This document shows, piece after piece, positions 38,682 to 52,584 of a stretch of DNA of 64,000 nucleotides (position 1 is its first letter; every line of letters begins with the position of its first letter). The notes under the pieces are model-generated. The model was given only the letters and a program-made list of their open reading frames with translations, was not told the origin of the DNA and ran no database searches. The stretch lies in the NCBI RefSeq assembly GCF_014898815.1, contig NW_026515546.1, forward strand, positions 2,280,501 through 2,344,500. The letters are read 5' to 3'. Both the position numbers and the translations under genes were made by a program. The DNA comes from Panonychus citri (taxonomy: Eukaryota; Arthropoda; Arachnida; Trombidiformes; Tetranychidae).

Positions 38682-41600
38682 ATGATGATATAAAGTTTCA
38701 TTTTAATAGCGACCATCAATAAATTGTGAGTTAATTGTTAGGATTAGTGGAAAGATGATTAAAAAAGTTTGGCAAAGGCTGAATTGTTTTGAATTAATTT
38801 CCGTTGCCATTAACGTTTCTAAGAGTCTGAAAATAGATAGACATTAATTTAATAGGCTTAATTGTGAGTTATTAAACTAAATTAACTGTGAAAATTAAAT
38901 GTTAACCATTATTATCATTATTATGATGATTGTTATTACATATTAAATAAATTGTTGTTGTCTCAAGCAACTGACGGGGGTGAATGTTATTATTATCACA
39001 TACAAAGAGATACAATTGAAAACAATTAACTAACTACAATTGATAACCAAGAGTAACAATTAAAATCAATGGAAAAGCGTAGGAATTGATTATTAAAAAA
39101 AAACTATCAATTAGTTATAATTTAGTTTAATCACCTCACGAGAAACTTTGATTCATACGATTTTGATTGTTAAATGGTTAATAAGAAATTTGTTTTTCTT
39201 TCACAACAATTTAAAAAGTACAGTTAAATTTTCATAAATATAATTATGTTTACAGAACAATTAACATGTAATTTTAATTGCCACTGATTAATTGTCCCTG
39301 ATGAGAATTGGAATAGTTCATGGAAATGCACTTACTTTTATTTACTAAATTAACTTTTGATTTGTAAATTGTTGAGAAAACCTTTTCTAATTTCTTAATT
39401 GTTTACTCAACTTTTTCGTCCAATGTTCAACTAATTGTTTCTCATTAATTAGTTAATTTTAATTTTTGAACAGTTAAATTTTCACACAAGATGAATGATT
39501 AATGAATCTTATAAGGAGTAGAAAGTGAGAAGAAAATTTTACCCAGAAAAAGTTGTAAAGGAAAAGTTCTGATTGAGAATTGATCATGAGGAAGAAAATG
39601 AAAATTCTGACAATAATGTTTACTCTCGGAATCGCCTTAGGCTCAATTTCAGTTTTTATCGTATTATTATTGTTTTCACTGTTCAGTTAATCATCATCAT
39701 CTTCCTTATGAACAATCATCATGATAATCATGTTAAGTAAAAACAATAACAATCATTGATTAAATTGAAACACTGAACAATCAAACAATGAACAGTTAAG
39801 TTTACAATTGAATTTACAGAGAGAGAGAGAGAGATGGAAAAGTTTCATCACTTAACTTTTCCATTTTTTTCTTCACCCTAATTCTGGATAACATGATAAC
39901 ATGATAATAAACAGAACAATGATCGGAAAATCAATAAGAAAAAAAAAGAAAAAAAAATTTTCTCTCAAAAAACTGATAATCATTATTTTCATCATCATGA
40001 TATAATTCAAGGTAAGAATCAACGATTCAATGGATAAATAATATTGAAACTTTGATTGTTTACATGATTCATGATATGAATATAATTTGTTTTCCTCTTT
40101 ATATTTCAAACAAATTGTAAGAAATAAAACTGACCGAAAACTGACCATTGGAGCTTTTTTTAGTATTATCATTATTATTATTCACACGAAATTGAATCAT
40201 TATTATGATGATTATCGCGAAATAACAATAACAGGGAGTGAGAGAGAGAGAGAAACAATTATTCATATGAGGAGATAAATGTTACCATTCAAATTCAGTT
40301 ATCATGTTATCATCATTATGTAATCACCGGAATGATGACATTGGTTTTCATGGGAAGATCAATATATTCATGCTTTTTTCATGGTGATGATGAGGGATGA
40401 GGAAAAAGGCAACATATATATTACATGGTGATGATGATGATGATACAAAATGAAAAGCATATTGTGAAAAATTTTCAACAATAGAAACAGTTTTCCAATG
40501 GTTAAAACTCTGAATTCATGATAATAATATAATCACCATGAAGATAATTTTATTATATTATCATGAGAGAGTGAGAAATGGTTCTAATATCAAAAATAAA
40601 TGGTAACGACAACTACAGACACTACTACTTTTACCTCCCCTTCCATATGATTGAATTAACAATTTAAGTCTCCGGGAAATAGGGATCAAGTTTACGACCA
40701 AAGTGACCACTTTTGCATCACAGAAAATTGATATCATGTTGACCAATGGTCAGTTAGTAAGATGAATAAGTCATAATGTAATAAGAACTTTTTGATTCTT
40801 TGATAGCTGCAGGATAGAAAAAAAAAGTAAGGAAGGAAGGAGAGAAAGAGGAGAAAAAATTGAACACAAATACTCGGAGAAGAGAAAATGACTGAAAGGA
40901 TAAACTTAGATTATCTTAGCAAATGGATGAAAATTGGTGGAAGATAAGTTTCAGGGTGAAGATGAGAATTGAGGGTGGAAGATGTAAAAATCTCCAGTGA
41001 AAAGATTTCTTTTCCTCTTTCAAGATGCTCACTCTAAGTGATCATCCTCATCTTTTATAATACAATCAATCTTATAACTCTAAACCCTGAGGGTGAATAA
41101 GTTTTGACACAAAAACCTTAACATATTATTCATTTAATATGAATTTCTTATGAAACTCATATCGATATGATAAAACTTGAAAGATTCAAATTTTTAACTT
41201 TGACCCACAAAATGAACATCGTATCACCAATCATGATCATGACTATGATTCTCAAGTGATTGATCAAATCAATAAAAAGTTAATTGAATCAATGTTAAAA
41301 AAAAATGAGCTAAAAAATAAACAGTGAATCAATATTGACCACCGGAACAATCAATTTAAAACTCTTACCAATTAATAAAAAAGTAACAATAGTTTTTATA
41401 TTTAACTTTGGGTTAATTTGGTTAATTGGATATTAATCTTGACACGGGATTTAAGAAAGTCAATTAAAATTAGATTGTTGTTAAATAAGGTTAATCATCT
41501 AGACTTTTTATGGTTTGAAGATCATTAATGTCGCTATTAAATGTCAACTGTTGGCTTTTTTTGGGTCAAACTCAATGTTATTGTTGATATTTTCATTTAT

Positions 41601-42694
41601 AATCCAAGTGAAAATATTAATCTGTCAGTTGATTGTGGTTATTATTATCATCAGGAAGATGAAATATATAAAAAAAATGATGGGAAAACGATAAACAAAT
41701 ATTTTGTTGATTCTCTGAAAGGAAAAACTCATTGATTGGAATGAAATTCAATGGGTGACACATTGAATTCAATTAAAATCAACAATATGAAACTTGTCAT
41801 CTTATTGGTGATTTGTAAGTTTTTTTTCCTGCTTAACTTTGTTTCGACCCACCTAATAGATTGACAATCAGTCAAAAGTTATTATGACAACTTTCTAGAT
41901 TATATATTAGCCTTTTTCCCCTAATCACCATCACCATGATTATCATTATCATCATAGTGATAACCGGACAATCGAGAATCTCAATTGACCTTTATCATCT
42001 TGATCGTCATCATCAATAAGCTATCAGAAAGTAAAAGTAATAAAAGTCATCAAAGATGATAAAAAAAATGAAGATTCTTAAGAGATGGTAACTAATAGTA
42101 ATAAAAAAAGAGCTAAAAATATAAAAGGCAAATATAATAATAAATTATTATCATTATATTATTATTATGGTTGATGGAAGATATAATTTTTTTTGTCATC
42201 TTACTAAAAGTCTCTCTCTCTCTCTTTTTTTTCTCCCTATTTGGCTCTCCTTTTGTCTTCACCATCATCTTCATCTTCTTTGTCTGATTATTTCATAAGT
42301 TTTGTCGTCCTTTGTGTTGATAGTCCATTCATCTATTTCCTTCAATGTATTATTGTTGTGATGTTGTTCATTCGTCGTCGATCTTGTTACTATTATCATC
42401 ATTATTATTGTATTAATAAGATGATGACAATTGTCTTTGTGTGTCTCTGGTCATTCCCTTTCGTTGTTGATATACAGCTGAAGAAGAGAAATAGAAAAAA
42501 AAGTAAAACAATTCAATTAAAGTTGATTCAATTAATCTGATTAACTCTTCCATTCTCATCTAAATTGTAAGACATACTCGTAAACTAAACTGCTCATTAG
42601 ATGTATAATAAAATAATAACAAACTTCATTGGTTATCTATTACATTAACTATCTTGTTAACTGTTAATGTTCAAGTTGTTGTTGTTGATGATGC

Positions 42695-42695
<1 letters not shown>

Positions 42696-42725
<30 letters not shown>
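42696..42725. repeat. (GAT)n microsatellite
   Basis: About ten GAT units, preceded by GTTGTTGTTG. Confidence 0.85.
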
Positions 42726-45700
42726 AAGCAATTCATAGGAGTAAAAATAAGAGATTCAAGAAAAACACAATCAAATAATCAAATCAAATTGCCATCCAAA
42801 TGAATGAGAATCCACAATCACAATCAGTTAAAATGAGATTTACGATCAAGTTGATCACTTCAAGTATTTCCAATGTTTGGCCAATCAATAGATGTTTGAA
42901 ATTATAACCATCAAGTTTGAATCGTTAGAATCCAATTGTTGGTAGATTATCATGATAATAATCAAAAGGTAGTCTAAAAACGAGAAGAAAATCATAATTA
43001 GTTAATTGTAAGAAAGATGAGATTTGTTATTTTCGAAATCTATGATAAATGTAATTCCCTCTTCGTAGATTCATTCAGTTAACTGATTATCATGATACAT
43101 GAAATAAACTAAGGAAAAAAAGGAGAGTTAGAAAATAAAAGAGGAAAAAGTGACTATTATTGAAGATGAAAATGAACTGATGGACAATCAACTGATTCTC
43201 ATCCATTTTCAATGATTATTTTTTGGGTGATTCACATGAAAAGATGTTGTAAAGAATAAGAAAGTAGATGAGAAAGACAAGGAAGACAAAAAAAATGAGT
43301 TTTGCCTTTTCAATTGTGAATACAAGAGATGAACTTATGCTTGTCTCTTTCAATGCTTTTTTCTCATTCCAACATTTTCTCATCTTCTCTTCATGATTGT
43401 ATTTTTCCTCTTCATCCTCATCCTCATCATCATCATCCGCATCCTTTACTCCATCTTCTCAATTCATCTCTTCGTACAGTTCGTAAATGTATAGCCCCTT
43501 ATTCAATAGTATCTTTAGCTTTCACTTTTTACTTTTGCTTCTTCTACTTTTTTGCTCTCTCTCTCTCTCTCCTCTCCTTGGGATGAGAAAATTGAGAAGT
43601 GCAAGATGAAGATGAAGATGAGGAAGATGAAAAAACAGCAAACGTCCCAATCAAATTAAATGATGAACAACTTACAATTGTTCACACATGGGTTTGTGTT
43701 TGGAAACATTAGTTGCATTAAAAGTTGTCAGGTCTTTTTGGAAAAAACTCTGTTTCAACTGTGGTACTTACATTTATATTCAATCAAGAAGATGAGGAAG
43801 AGGATGAAGATTAAGATGGTGAGAGAAAAAGGGAGAAAATCTTGGATCTTCTCTCTTTTTCTATCTTCAATCGATCATGGAAAAATCTTTTCTCAGAGAT
43901 TTTCAGTTACTATTTTTCTTTCAACTTATTCAATTTCACATTACTTTTTATCTATTTGTTTAAATCTTCTTATTCACTCACCAAGATATGATTCTCGTCT
44001 AGATGATTAACAGATAAAATGAAAGAGAGATACAGAAATCTAATCTCATATCTATTATTCAGAGCATTTTTCCATAATCAATTATCTTAACACCCATAAA
44101 CAGTTAACATTAAATCCTTTTAACTTAATGAAGATGATGATCGTTGATATAATGATGATTATTGTCCAAAACAAGTGTAATCACATGGAAATCAAATGAA
44201 CCAATCCAGTTAACTTGAAATTGGCTTAATTATCATCTGACCAATGTATAAATAAATTTGTAAACCGTATAAATAGATGATAAACAATTTAGACCATCAT
44301 CATCTCTCCATGGTTTGGTGAATAATTCAATCTTGATTAAATGAAAAAAGATTTGATTAATATCATCAGATTGACCACAATCAGTAGTTAATCTTGTAGA
44401 TAGATAAAATCATTTCTTCAACTACTGCTACTGGTGTCCACTGATAGCCACACAATTTTTTTTCAATCAATCAATAATTGGTCAGTTTAACCATGCATGG
44501 TAGCATCTTTCCGTTTCCTTTTCTGTCCAGTTGATATTTGATTCCTTGTTACATATCAACATAGATCTTTCCAATGGTAGATTAACGTTTACCCAAAGTT
44601 GAAAATAATAATGTAACTTTGTTTCATCTTGATTCCAATGGATTATGTTTACTTTCAGAATAGATGATGATAAATCTGCAATTAGTATAGAAAAGAAAGA
44701 AACAATTAGAATCTGTATATTATAAAGGATATTATGGTAAAGATAATAATAAGATGGAAAAAGTTGAGTATCAATAATAGATACATTGTAACCAATATTA
44801 ATTCTCAAGAGGAAACAATTACAAGAAAAGGTTAGTTGATTACTGTAAATTTTAGGATTGAATATATTGTTATAATAGAATGAGAATTAATATGATTAGT
44901 AAAACAATGGAAATGGAAAAGATAAAGAAAAATATACTGATGAGTGGATTAAAAAGCTTCCAAGATGATTCCAAGAGTTTCAGGGTGAATTCATGATATA
45001 TCGTATATTTAGATATATCGTGAGTAGATTGTTGTATTAATAGTATTTGATGAATTTGATGAGGAAAGTGTGTGAGTGAAAAAGAGAAAGGGAAAGATCT
45101 GATAATCAGAAAAGGATAAGAGAAGAAAAAAAAATTCTGTAACCTGATTTACTGATGATGGTCAAAGATAAGTGAATCTATTGTTATCAAATTAACTGAT
45201 ATTTTCTCTCATCATTATCATCGTTATGAAGTAGACTAAATTTTTTTTTCTTCTCTCCTCTGCTGATCTCAGATGATGATTTATCCTTCATCTTTACCAT
45301 TTTTCTTTAACCTTTAACATGGAAATAGAAATTGTTTCACAAGTTTCACCACCTCTTTTTCTTGAAACGCCCAATGATATAAACTCTCTACTCTGTTCAG
45401 TGTCTTTTCCTCTCCCTGTGTTAATATGTTCTTAATCAATATCAATAACAGAATGTTATTATTTTCATCTTAGTTTAACTAGTTTTCATCATGATAATAT
45501 TAAGAAAGTGAGGAAAAGACAGAAGTAAACGAGGGTGAGAGAGGTAAAAATGATTCTCAATCCATTTCATTATTTTTCGTCCAAGTAATAAATTTACTCG
45601 AGTTGAACTTTTCCCTTTTCTCCCTTTCACTTTCACTTTCACTTGCCATTTGGTTACCTTAGTGATGGGTATTCTTTCTGGTCAATTCTGGACGATTTTC

Positions 45701-48601
45701 ATTGTCAACCTAATCAATCACCTAAGAAAAAGAGAGAGAGAGAGAGAAGAAATAATAAAATAAGAGTTAGATAAGTGTATATTCAGATCACTTGATAAGT
45801 AATAGGATTTCAACAATATAATAACAATCATAATAATGATGATGATAATGATAAAGGATAAATTAGACTGGTCAAGGTAAACCTACATGAGAATAGACAC
45901 AATTCAATATAAAGAAATAGCTAAAAATAATAAGAGGGATATATGACGAGGTGGATAAAGATAGAAATTAACACTTTTAGAATTGGAAGAGCTTGTTAGT
46001 GGTTAAAGATATTATTCATCATGTTACCCTCTATTAGTTGGTTGTAATACAATATCAGAGCTGCTTAATAGTATCAATCTATTAGATCAAACTAATTGTT
46101 TGAAACTCTCTGTCACCAATTAATTTGTGATAATCAGTGGTGGTAATGGTGATGATAGTGTCAATGTGTGAATAAAAAAAAATCTCAGAATTGGATAATG
46201 GTTGTAAATTAGTGTTAAACCAGACTTTTCCCATGGCAAATCATTCACTCTTATCATCATTGTGTTGGAATTATTTGTAAGCTGATACACCTAATCAGTT
46301 TTGGTTCTAGTTAAATTGGTTTCTCTGTGATTTCTCAAGTGATTCTGTACAAAAGGAGAGAAAGAGTAAAGAAAATCAGAATAAGAATATAAATATATCA
46401 AATAATATGAAGGAAAAAAGTCAGAGAGAGAGAGAGAGAGAGACGAGAAAAGTATTAATGAAGATATAACTTGGATAGGATGACGATGGTGTCGAAGATG
46501 AAAAGACAAGAACAACATGAAAAAAGGAGTGAAAACTGTCAATAATAAGGTTAAGTGAGAATGTGTAGTTGGATATTATGTTGTGGCTTTAGGGTGGAGT
46601 GTTAAAGAGGAACAATAGGTTTTGATTGTTTGGGACATGAAACATTGATTACATTCAAATAAATTGGAAATGATTCAATTTAGAATTGTAAGTGATGGAA
46701 TAATCTTGTAGGAGATTATGGCTTAGGAAGGAAGAAAAAATGGAGGGAAAATAAAAGGAAGAGAAACTAAAAGGATAAAGATATAAGGAGAGAGAAAGAA
46801 AAAACAAAAGATAAAGAGGAGGAAGATGATAATAAAGATGAGAAGTATATTTGACAAAGATAGTTTAATCAGAATTTATGCTTACTTTGTCTTAACATTA
46901 TCATCATTCGTCCAACAGTTTTATTGGTTAAATCTCAATTGTCCTGGATTGTCAAAGGCTAATTCAAGTTTAACTGTAATACATCAAATCAACTGTAGTT
47001 GGTGATTTTATCCTTGCAACACAATAAATGACCTTCTTTATTGGTCAGTATTTCCTATGGTATAACCTTGATTATCCTGTTTGTTGCCTTTTGATTTTGA
47101 AATAGAGGATCAGAATTGACCTTTTTTCCTTTAACTCCAATTTAATCATCACCTTCATCATTTTAATCTTTGAAAGAACGAAGTAGAAAGTTCAATTTCC
47201 ATCATGTTGTTTCAATAGGATTCATTTAATCTCATTTTTATCCATTCATTTGGTGAAAACATGCTGATAGAGAGAGAGAGACATTTGTCTCATCACAGGA
47301 TAACGATGCTTCTGAACCAACGGGCCTAAAATGATGTAAGAAAAGAGGATAAATATAATTAGAAAAACAGAATTAAGATAATGAAAAAAAAACAATATTC
47401 TCTAAATTGTTATTAATAGAGAGACTCTTTAAAATGAAGTTAAAACTGTCAAATCGACAAGGTAACTACTTAATCTGTCAAGTAAAAAGTTACTAAGGTT
47501 AATTGAGAGGTAATACTTACAGAGAGGGAGAGAAAGAGAGAGAAATAGAAAGAAAAAAATGTAGTTTATCCATCAATTGGTCATCATCGTCAAATTTATT
47601 AACAGCTGATTTGCTAATTGACGTTTAACCCCTTGAATTAAAATCCAACAGTTAATCACTAAAGGAAACATCATTATGATAGATTAACAGTTAATCTGGT
47701 CAATTTATCTTACGAAAAGATGAAGGATAATAATAAAAAAAATAGTCACATCGAAACATATTAAGTATCCATCACATAATATTCATTTCCGTGTGTCCTT
47801 GTTACTAAGGTGAATCGCCATCTTGTTTTCCTTCAACTATAAATTTCCAAGAATTATTGTCATCATTCAAATTGGAAGATTTTCTCTAATATTGGAGCTA
47901 ATAGAAAATGTTTACAAGATGATTAATATTGATTAGTTTAACGAAGAGATTAAATTGGTAATGATGACATTAGTATTCAAATTAACAAGTTAAATTGTTG
48001 CTGGGTGAGTAATAAAACCGTTAACGTTTAATTCAACACTTAAATTAAATGTATTCCAATTTTGAATTTAAAGAAAAAGCTTCTGATTGGTTCATTTCTT
48101 TTTTTTTTCGATTTCTTTTTTGTTCTATTCTTTTTAGACCCGAAGGGTAGGTACTATAAGTGTTACGTTTATCTATTTAGATAAAACCTTAGCATTAAAC
48201 TGTAGTAAACATTTTTAAAGATAATTTGGTGTGGCGATTAGATAAAACATAATTTTATATTAATTTAATTTAATCCATCATTTGAATTCCTTTCAAAATT
48301 AACAAATTCAATTCTGATTTAATTTTAAGATTCGTGACTCAAGGCTCATTGTTTAATAAATACAATTCTTATTTAATGAATTTTATTATAATTATAACTA
48401 CTAGATTTGTGAATTACTAATGAGTAAAGGATTGTGTTTACCTTTATTTTTATTGAACGTTTATTATGATAGTTTATTTAATGATCAATTTTAATAAAGA
48501 ATTGAATTAATTAATTATCCAATAAAATTACATGAAGAGGAAATGAATGGTGATGTAAGAATAGAAATGATTAATGAATTATTGAATTGAACTTGTAATT
48601 T

Positions 48602-48820
48602 ATGGTGAATGAGTTTAAAATTGAATCTCATTGTCGAATTAGGATTTTAGATCACTTGAATTACATTCTCGCCAATTCAGATTCAGCTTGTAAGCTGAAC
48701 AAACTGATAATCTATGAACTGATGAATTATCACAATATGGACATTCGTGGACTTGGTAGCATTCTGATCGAACACTATTTTTACATTACCCACATATGTA
48801 ATAAATTTAACAATTATTAG
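48602..48820 (+). CDS. Small ORF, unidentified
   Basis: A 72-codon frame from ATG to TAG with gene-like composition: Cys, Arg, His and acidic residues mixed, with Leu/Asn-rich helices (Asn-Lys-Leu-Ile-Ile-Tyr-Glu-Leu near 40). No signal peptide or known motif was seen. It is isolated in non-coding DNA. It may be a remnant or a chance frame. Confidence 0.25.
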   Translation: MVNEFKIESHCRIRILDHLNYILANSDSACKLNKLIIYELMNYHNMDIRGLGSILIEHYFYITHICNKFNNY

Positions 48821-49814
48821 CATTGGAACGGAAACAGCCATTGTAAGCAGTATATTAGAAATTAGTTAAAATTCTATTGTGAATTCTATTATTATAATAT
48901 TATAAAGATGTTGACAATTGATTATCGAATCTGAATTGGAAGTTGCAATGATATTTTCATAAATAAAATTGTCTGAGTTATTGGGTTAAGGTGCAATCAA
49001 ATCAAATATAATAGAATAACCAAGACAATAATTGATAGATAGCAAATTATTATTCATGATTTACAAATTAATTTGTCTTCGATGGAGTGAGATACGAATT
49101 GTTAATAAGTAATTCTTGTTGAAGGTGAATTCAACCTGAAAGAGGATCATCTTAATCTCGCCCCAAGGTGAAAGACTTTCTGTTTCTGCAGAAAGATGAA
49201 TTCAATATTTTGAGAGGACGAATTCAAAGTGATTTTCATGTAAGTTAATTTGATTGTTTTTGTGAGAACTCACTCATTCTAATTGTTGCTCTTTAGGAAT
49301 TCATTATATTTACCTCTTAATAGTAATCAAAATTTGTCATATCGTAGCTTTATAAGTTTGCTAAGATATTAGATTTATCAAGTAATTATTGGAGCCGTTG
49401 AACAAAAAATTTAGTCAGATGATTTATTTTTATGATAGTTGATTTATTCTTTTAGATCAAATAAATGAAAAATTACAAGTTTATTACTTTTCACAATCAA
49501 AACAAATGTGAAATGTGTATGAATCTGAATTGAAATTATTGGACAAATTATAATTAGATTATTTTAATTAAATTCTTTATTTGTTTCTTTTTAAGAATTG
49601 AAGGTAGAGAAGAAAGAAAAAGAAAGAAAAGAATTTTCGTGTTCTCGGAAGGGAATTAGATTTAACGAATACAGCAGAGTTTATTCAAAATCTCGGTAAG
49701 ATAATAGCTAATAATTGAAGGCAGTTTGTACTCGCTCAGGGAAAAGTGACCGGATAATAAGTTACAGAACTGCACACTACCAGAATGACCTAACCAGGCC
49801 TAAATAATGTCCAA

Positions 49815-49840
49815 GCCAAACCAAACCAAACCAAACCAAA
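49815..49840. repeat. (CCAAA)n short tandem repeat
   Basis: About five CCAAA units. It is not the arthropod telomere unit. Confidence 0.85.
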
Positions 49841-50259
49841 CTTAACCAAGATGACAATGTATATTGAGCCATGTTGATCAATGTTTTGCACTTATCGCAA
49901 ATATAACGTTATTTATGCTTAATCTTTTCCCTTATTCATCAAACTATTGACCTTAGCTGTATTGCATTCATTTGTTTACAAAACATACCTCTAAAAAAGA
50001 CAAATATGCAGGATATTGTTATGTCTGATAAATAACAGTGTGGTTCAATGAATGATAATTAATGATGCACACGCAAGTGACGGTTCTTACTTAAATCAAA
50101 AGGATAAACTAAGAGCAGACCGTGGGATTATAGAAAATTAAAGACACGACTTTTTAGAATAAAAAAATTTACTAACAGTAACTTTTAAGCTGAATATTTA
50201 TAGCTATCAAAAATATAATTAGAGTCGATACTGGTAAAAGAAAATCAATTGTTGATCAA

Positions 50260-50487
50260 ATGGTTAAGCTCGAATTAAACTTAATTGATTATCGCGATGA
50301 TAAAATCAGTGATGTAGTTATTAATAGGTTACAAACAATGTGTTGTCAATCATATAAAAATTACGTTGTTTCAATAAGGCAAGAAGTTCATACACAGTTA
50401 TTGTTCCTTAATGAGCTGATAAAAAGCTACACGATGATCATTTCTTTGAAGCAATTTATCATTCTTGTTCATCCTATTAACAATTAA
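50260..50487 (+). CDS. Small ORF, unidentified
   Basis: A 75-codon frame from ATG to TAA (the first ATG gives Met-Val-Lys-Leu-Glu-Leu). It has Tyr-Arg-Asp-Asp, Cys-Cys-Gln-Ser-Tyr and a Leu/Ile-rich tail. No family was recognised. It lies 1.4 kb from the frame at 48,602 with no evident splicing link. Confidence 0.25.
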   Translation: MVKLELNLIDYRDDKISDVVINRLQTMCCQSYKNYVVSIRQEVHTQLLFLNELIKSYTMIISLKQFIILVHPINN

Positions 50488-50750
50488 TAAATTGTCATTT
50501 TAATCGAAGTGTTGATTTACCTTTACTTATATTTTTGAATTTATTTGTATTCTAGTTGCTAAGGGGAAGGGGAAAAGGAAGAGGCTCCTCCTTTACCAAA
50601 ACATCTTAGACCTTACCAAACAATCTAAATCAGTTTGTTTGCAAAATTTCATTTTTACTTTAATGATTGTTCAATTTGAGTGGTTAAATTTTCAGAAGTC
50701 TATAAATCGTTGTTTTTAAAGACAAAACAAGCTGCCTATCGGGTCTGGGG

Positions 50751-52584
50751 ATATTTTTCCATTGGAAACTCACCTTCCCTAGTTTTTAACCCTAAATGGA
50801 TCTAACAACAAATCATTAGTAACTTTTTCCACCAACAATTGTTATTGAAAAGAAAGTGGGACTAAATCATTATTTTCTGATGATTGTGCTGGTAATCGAT
50901 GGTAATAATAGAGTCTATGTTAGAGAGATTCAAATACATTTTTCTAATCAATTCTAATTCAGTTTTTGATTTTTTTTTTGCTTCTTCTTGTTTATATTGA
51001 TTGTTAATCAACTCAACTGAACAACGAAATTTGAATTTAAAGAGGAGAGAATGTCGTTTAAATGATTTATAAAAGGTTGTTAATTGGAGGCAATGTCAAA
51101 AGTGAATAACTAAACTGTTCTCATTGTTTTGTTGAGAATAAGTGACAACTAATATAAAGGGAATACATGAAAGTTGAGTGATGGTTAAGGTAAGAAATTA
51201 ACTGAATTTCAATTAACTAATGAAAAAGAATTGAATTGAATTGAATTTCAATTATCAAATGAACTGGAGGACAAAAAAAGTTAGAAATTACAATAAATTA
51301 ACTTACCCACAATTGAGTTTATCCTGTAAGGTTAATAAGTCATCGGAATGATTAACCCTTGAAATCAGGGTGATAATGATTACATGATCCATCTAATGTC
51401 AATATCCTAATGATGATGATGATGATGATGATGATTACTCCAAGTTAATCAATTCGGTTGAAGCAAAAATCTATGTAAAAAGATGAAAAGAGTCGGGTAA
51501 ATGGATAATAGATATTCCATCATGAAGAAAAAGAAGATATTCCAATGATAATGGAAAAAAATAATTTGTATAACAATCAGAATTCCCTTGAAATGAGTAA
51601 TTAACAATAATAACAATGCTGATTAGGCAAACACATTGAATGATGTGATTAATCAGTGATATAAATAAATATCACACTTTCAAGTAAATCACGTCAATAA
51701 GCAGAGAGAAAAAAGATGTAAAACATCATAATAACCATAACAAGTGGAAAACCATTGTAACCATCGGATTAAATTACATAAATCAAATCAAGATATAAAT
51801 TATGATTAATTAAACCAAATTAATCCAAAGTTCAGCCAACCCAAAAGCTACCAAAAGAGTAATACAACATAAAAGCCTAGGAAAGAGAGAAAGAAAAATC
51901 AGAATAGAAAAGAACAAAATTAACATCAAACAAATTAGAAGAATAAAAACTGTAACCACTCACAGATTAATAATAATAACCAACAATTAACAAATCTATC
52001 GGTAACAATTAAAGAAAATCAAAATCAGATTGAAAATGAAACGGCATAGAAACAAAAAGAAACACTTACCAAATCAAACCAGTGAAATTTAAGAAAAAGT
52101 GAAACGTTAACCTCAAGTACCAACCGTTTGCAGTGTTAATTGTAATTCACTTTAGGACGTTAATTGTTGCACTTTGAATAGAAAAGAATAAAAAAAATGA
52201 TTAGTTAATCAGATTCCAATTAATTAGTCAAATATAATTGAAGATAATCACCACGATCATGTTGACTCGCCTTCTCCAATGAGTAAACAAGTTAAGAGAG
52301 GGAGAAAGAGAAAGAGAATAGAATAAAATAAAAAGAAAGAGAAAAACAAGTTAACGGGCAGACATTTTTTTCTCTTTCTTTCACATTGAGTAATTTTCTC
52401 ATTTTTTGTTTTCATTTTTAATTCTCTTCTCTTTTGGTGCAATTTGTTTTTCTACGTATTAATTAACTTTAATTACTTATTCTTTTTAAATTAGTTAATT
52501 TTCTCTGTGTATTTGTGTATTTTCTTGTTCTCTTGTTTTCTTTTAATTGTCTGACTATTAATTGTGTTAGTCAATCAATCAAAC
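50751..52584. other. Upstream region of the stomatin gene
   Basis: No gene was found. It contains an (ATG)n run (51,411-51,436). A pyrimidine-rich stretch from about 52,360 to 52,560 leads to the stomatin start codon and probably includes its promoter and 5' UTR; no TATA box can be assigned with confidence. Confidence 0.4.
51411..51436. repeat. (ATG)n microsatellite
   Basis: About eight to nine ATG/TGA trinucleotide units in a row. Confidence 0.85.

Larger units (their letters stand above)
33324..48130. other. Gene desert with low-complexity DNA
   Basis: About 15 kb without a supported gene. It holds many ATCATC/GATGAT trinucleotide runs, (GA)n/(TC)n arrays, poly-T and AT-rich words. Frames of up to 116 codons (for example 43,660-44,010) lack motifs and have Phe/Ser/Ile-rich noise composition. 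It may be a long intron of the gene starting at 8448, or intergenic regulatory DNA. Confidence 0.5.
48131..50750. other. Region of different texture with two small ORFs
   Basis: This stretch has fewer trinucleotide runs than its flanks. It contains two isolated ATG-started frames (48,602 and 50,260) and a (CCAAA)n run. A 12-bp word at its left end (AGACCCGAAGGG) is similar in inverse to one at its right end (CCTATCGGGTCT). It could be a degraded element, but no terminal repeats or motifs prove that. Confidence 0.3.

Noticed and set aside
43660..44010. 116-codon frame considered as a gene
   Set aside because: Phe/Ser/Ile-rich noise composition, no motif and no splice or start context; typical of AT-rich non-coding DNA.
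49815..49840. (CCAAA)n as an interstitial telomere repeat
   Set aside because: The arthropod telomere unit is TTAGG; this run does not match it and is only five units long.
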